Origin: Dryas octopetala
Lineage: Eukaryota; Streptophyta; Magnoliopsida; Rosales; Rosaceae
DNA length: 64,000 nucleotides
NCBI GenBank assembly: GCA_963921425.1
Contig: OY992834.1
Span: 3,596,001 to 3,660,000, forward strand
Direction of reading: 5' to 3'
Shown: positions 63,919 to 64,000 of the stretch, piece by piece
Layout of the letters: each line of letters begins with the position of its first letter
Position numbering within the stretch: position 1 is the stretch's first letter
Made by a program: the position numbers and the translations under genes
The notes under the pieces: model-generated
Seen by the model: only the letters and a program-made list of their open reading frames with translations
Database searches by the model: none
Told to the model about the DNA's origin: nothing

Positions 63919-64000
63919 CTGCGTATGAGGAATTGTCAGATGCAATGTGAATGTTATCACTAAGCTGGTTCAGATTCAATACTAATGATTATGCCACTGC

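Overview
This is nuclear genomic DNA from a land plant, almost certainly a eudicot. The gene families are plant-specific (PHT1 phosphate transporter, NETWORKED actin-binding protein, EDR4-like protein, h-type thioredoxin with a lipidation N-terminus, MIR319). The genes have short GT-AG introns in AT-rich DNA. Codon use, gene density and very short MITEs would fit a compact Rosaceae genome such as Prunus, but the genus is inferred, not shown. I rebuilt each gene by hand from open frames, GT/AG junctions, phase agreement and remembered family sequences.

Layout, left to right: the 3' end of an SRC2-like C2-domain gene (2-400, +); an alpha/beta hydrolase (774-3303, -); a quinone-oxidoreductase-like MDR protein (3489-5999, +); an ATG18 autophagy beta-propeller (6612-8933, -). 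A stretch of about 8.4 kb with no protein gene follows. It contains a MIR319 precursor on the minus strand (about 12221-12427). Next come an RNFT-like RING E3 ligase (17303-22070, -), two adjacent foldback transposons with 9-10 bp target duplications (22632-23044 and 23130-23530), a cytosolic glyoxalase II (24302-26834, -), ribosomal protein uL16/L10 (28317-29992, +) with a typical ribosomal-protein promoter, and a mitochondrial Coa1/Tim21-like membrane protein (31025-33163, +).

The right half has a kinase-dead LRR receptor kinase (36432-38499, +), an h-type thioredoxin (39825-40980, +), a PHT1 phosphate transporter interrupted by one in-frame stop codon (41932-43566, +), a MES17-like methylesterase (45104-47407, -), an AT-rich 6.5 kb gap with small MITEs, a NET4-like protein with a reduced NAB domain (53933-55709, +), an EDR4-like protein with an eight-copy internal repeat (58359-62306, +), and the 3' end of an ABC1-family kinase (63151-63918, -, running off the window).

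The genes are ordinary dispersed plant housekeeping and signalling genes and do not form a cluster or pathway. I found no virus-like element, CRISPR array or toxin system, and nothing that amounts to a new biological system. The points most worth checking are the nonsense codon in the PHT1 gene, the MIR319 precursor with its second conserved duplex, the paired MULE-like foldback elements, a family of tiny palindromic MITEs, and the higher-order repeat in the EDR4-like gene.
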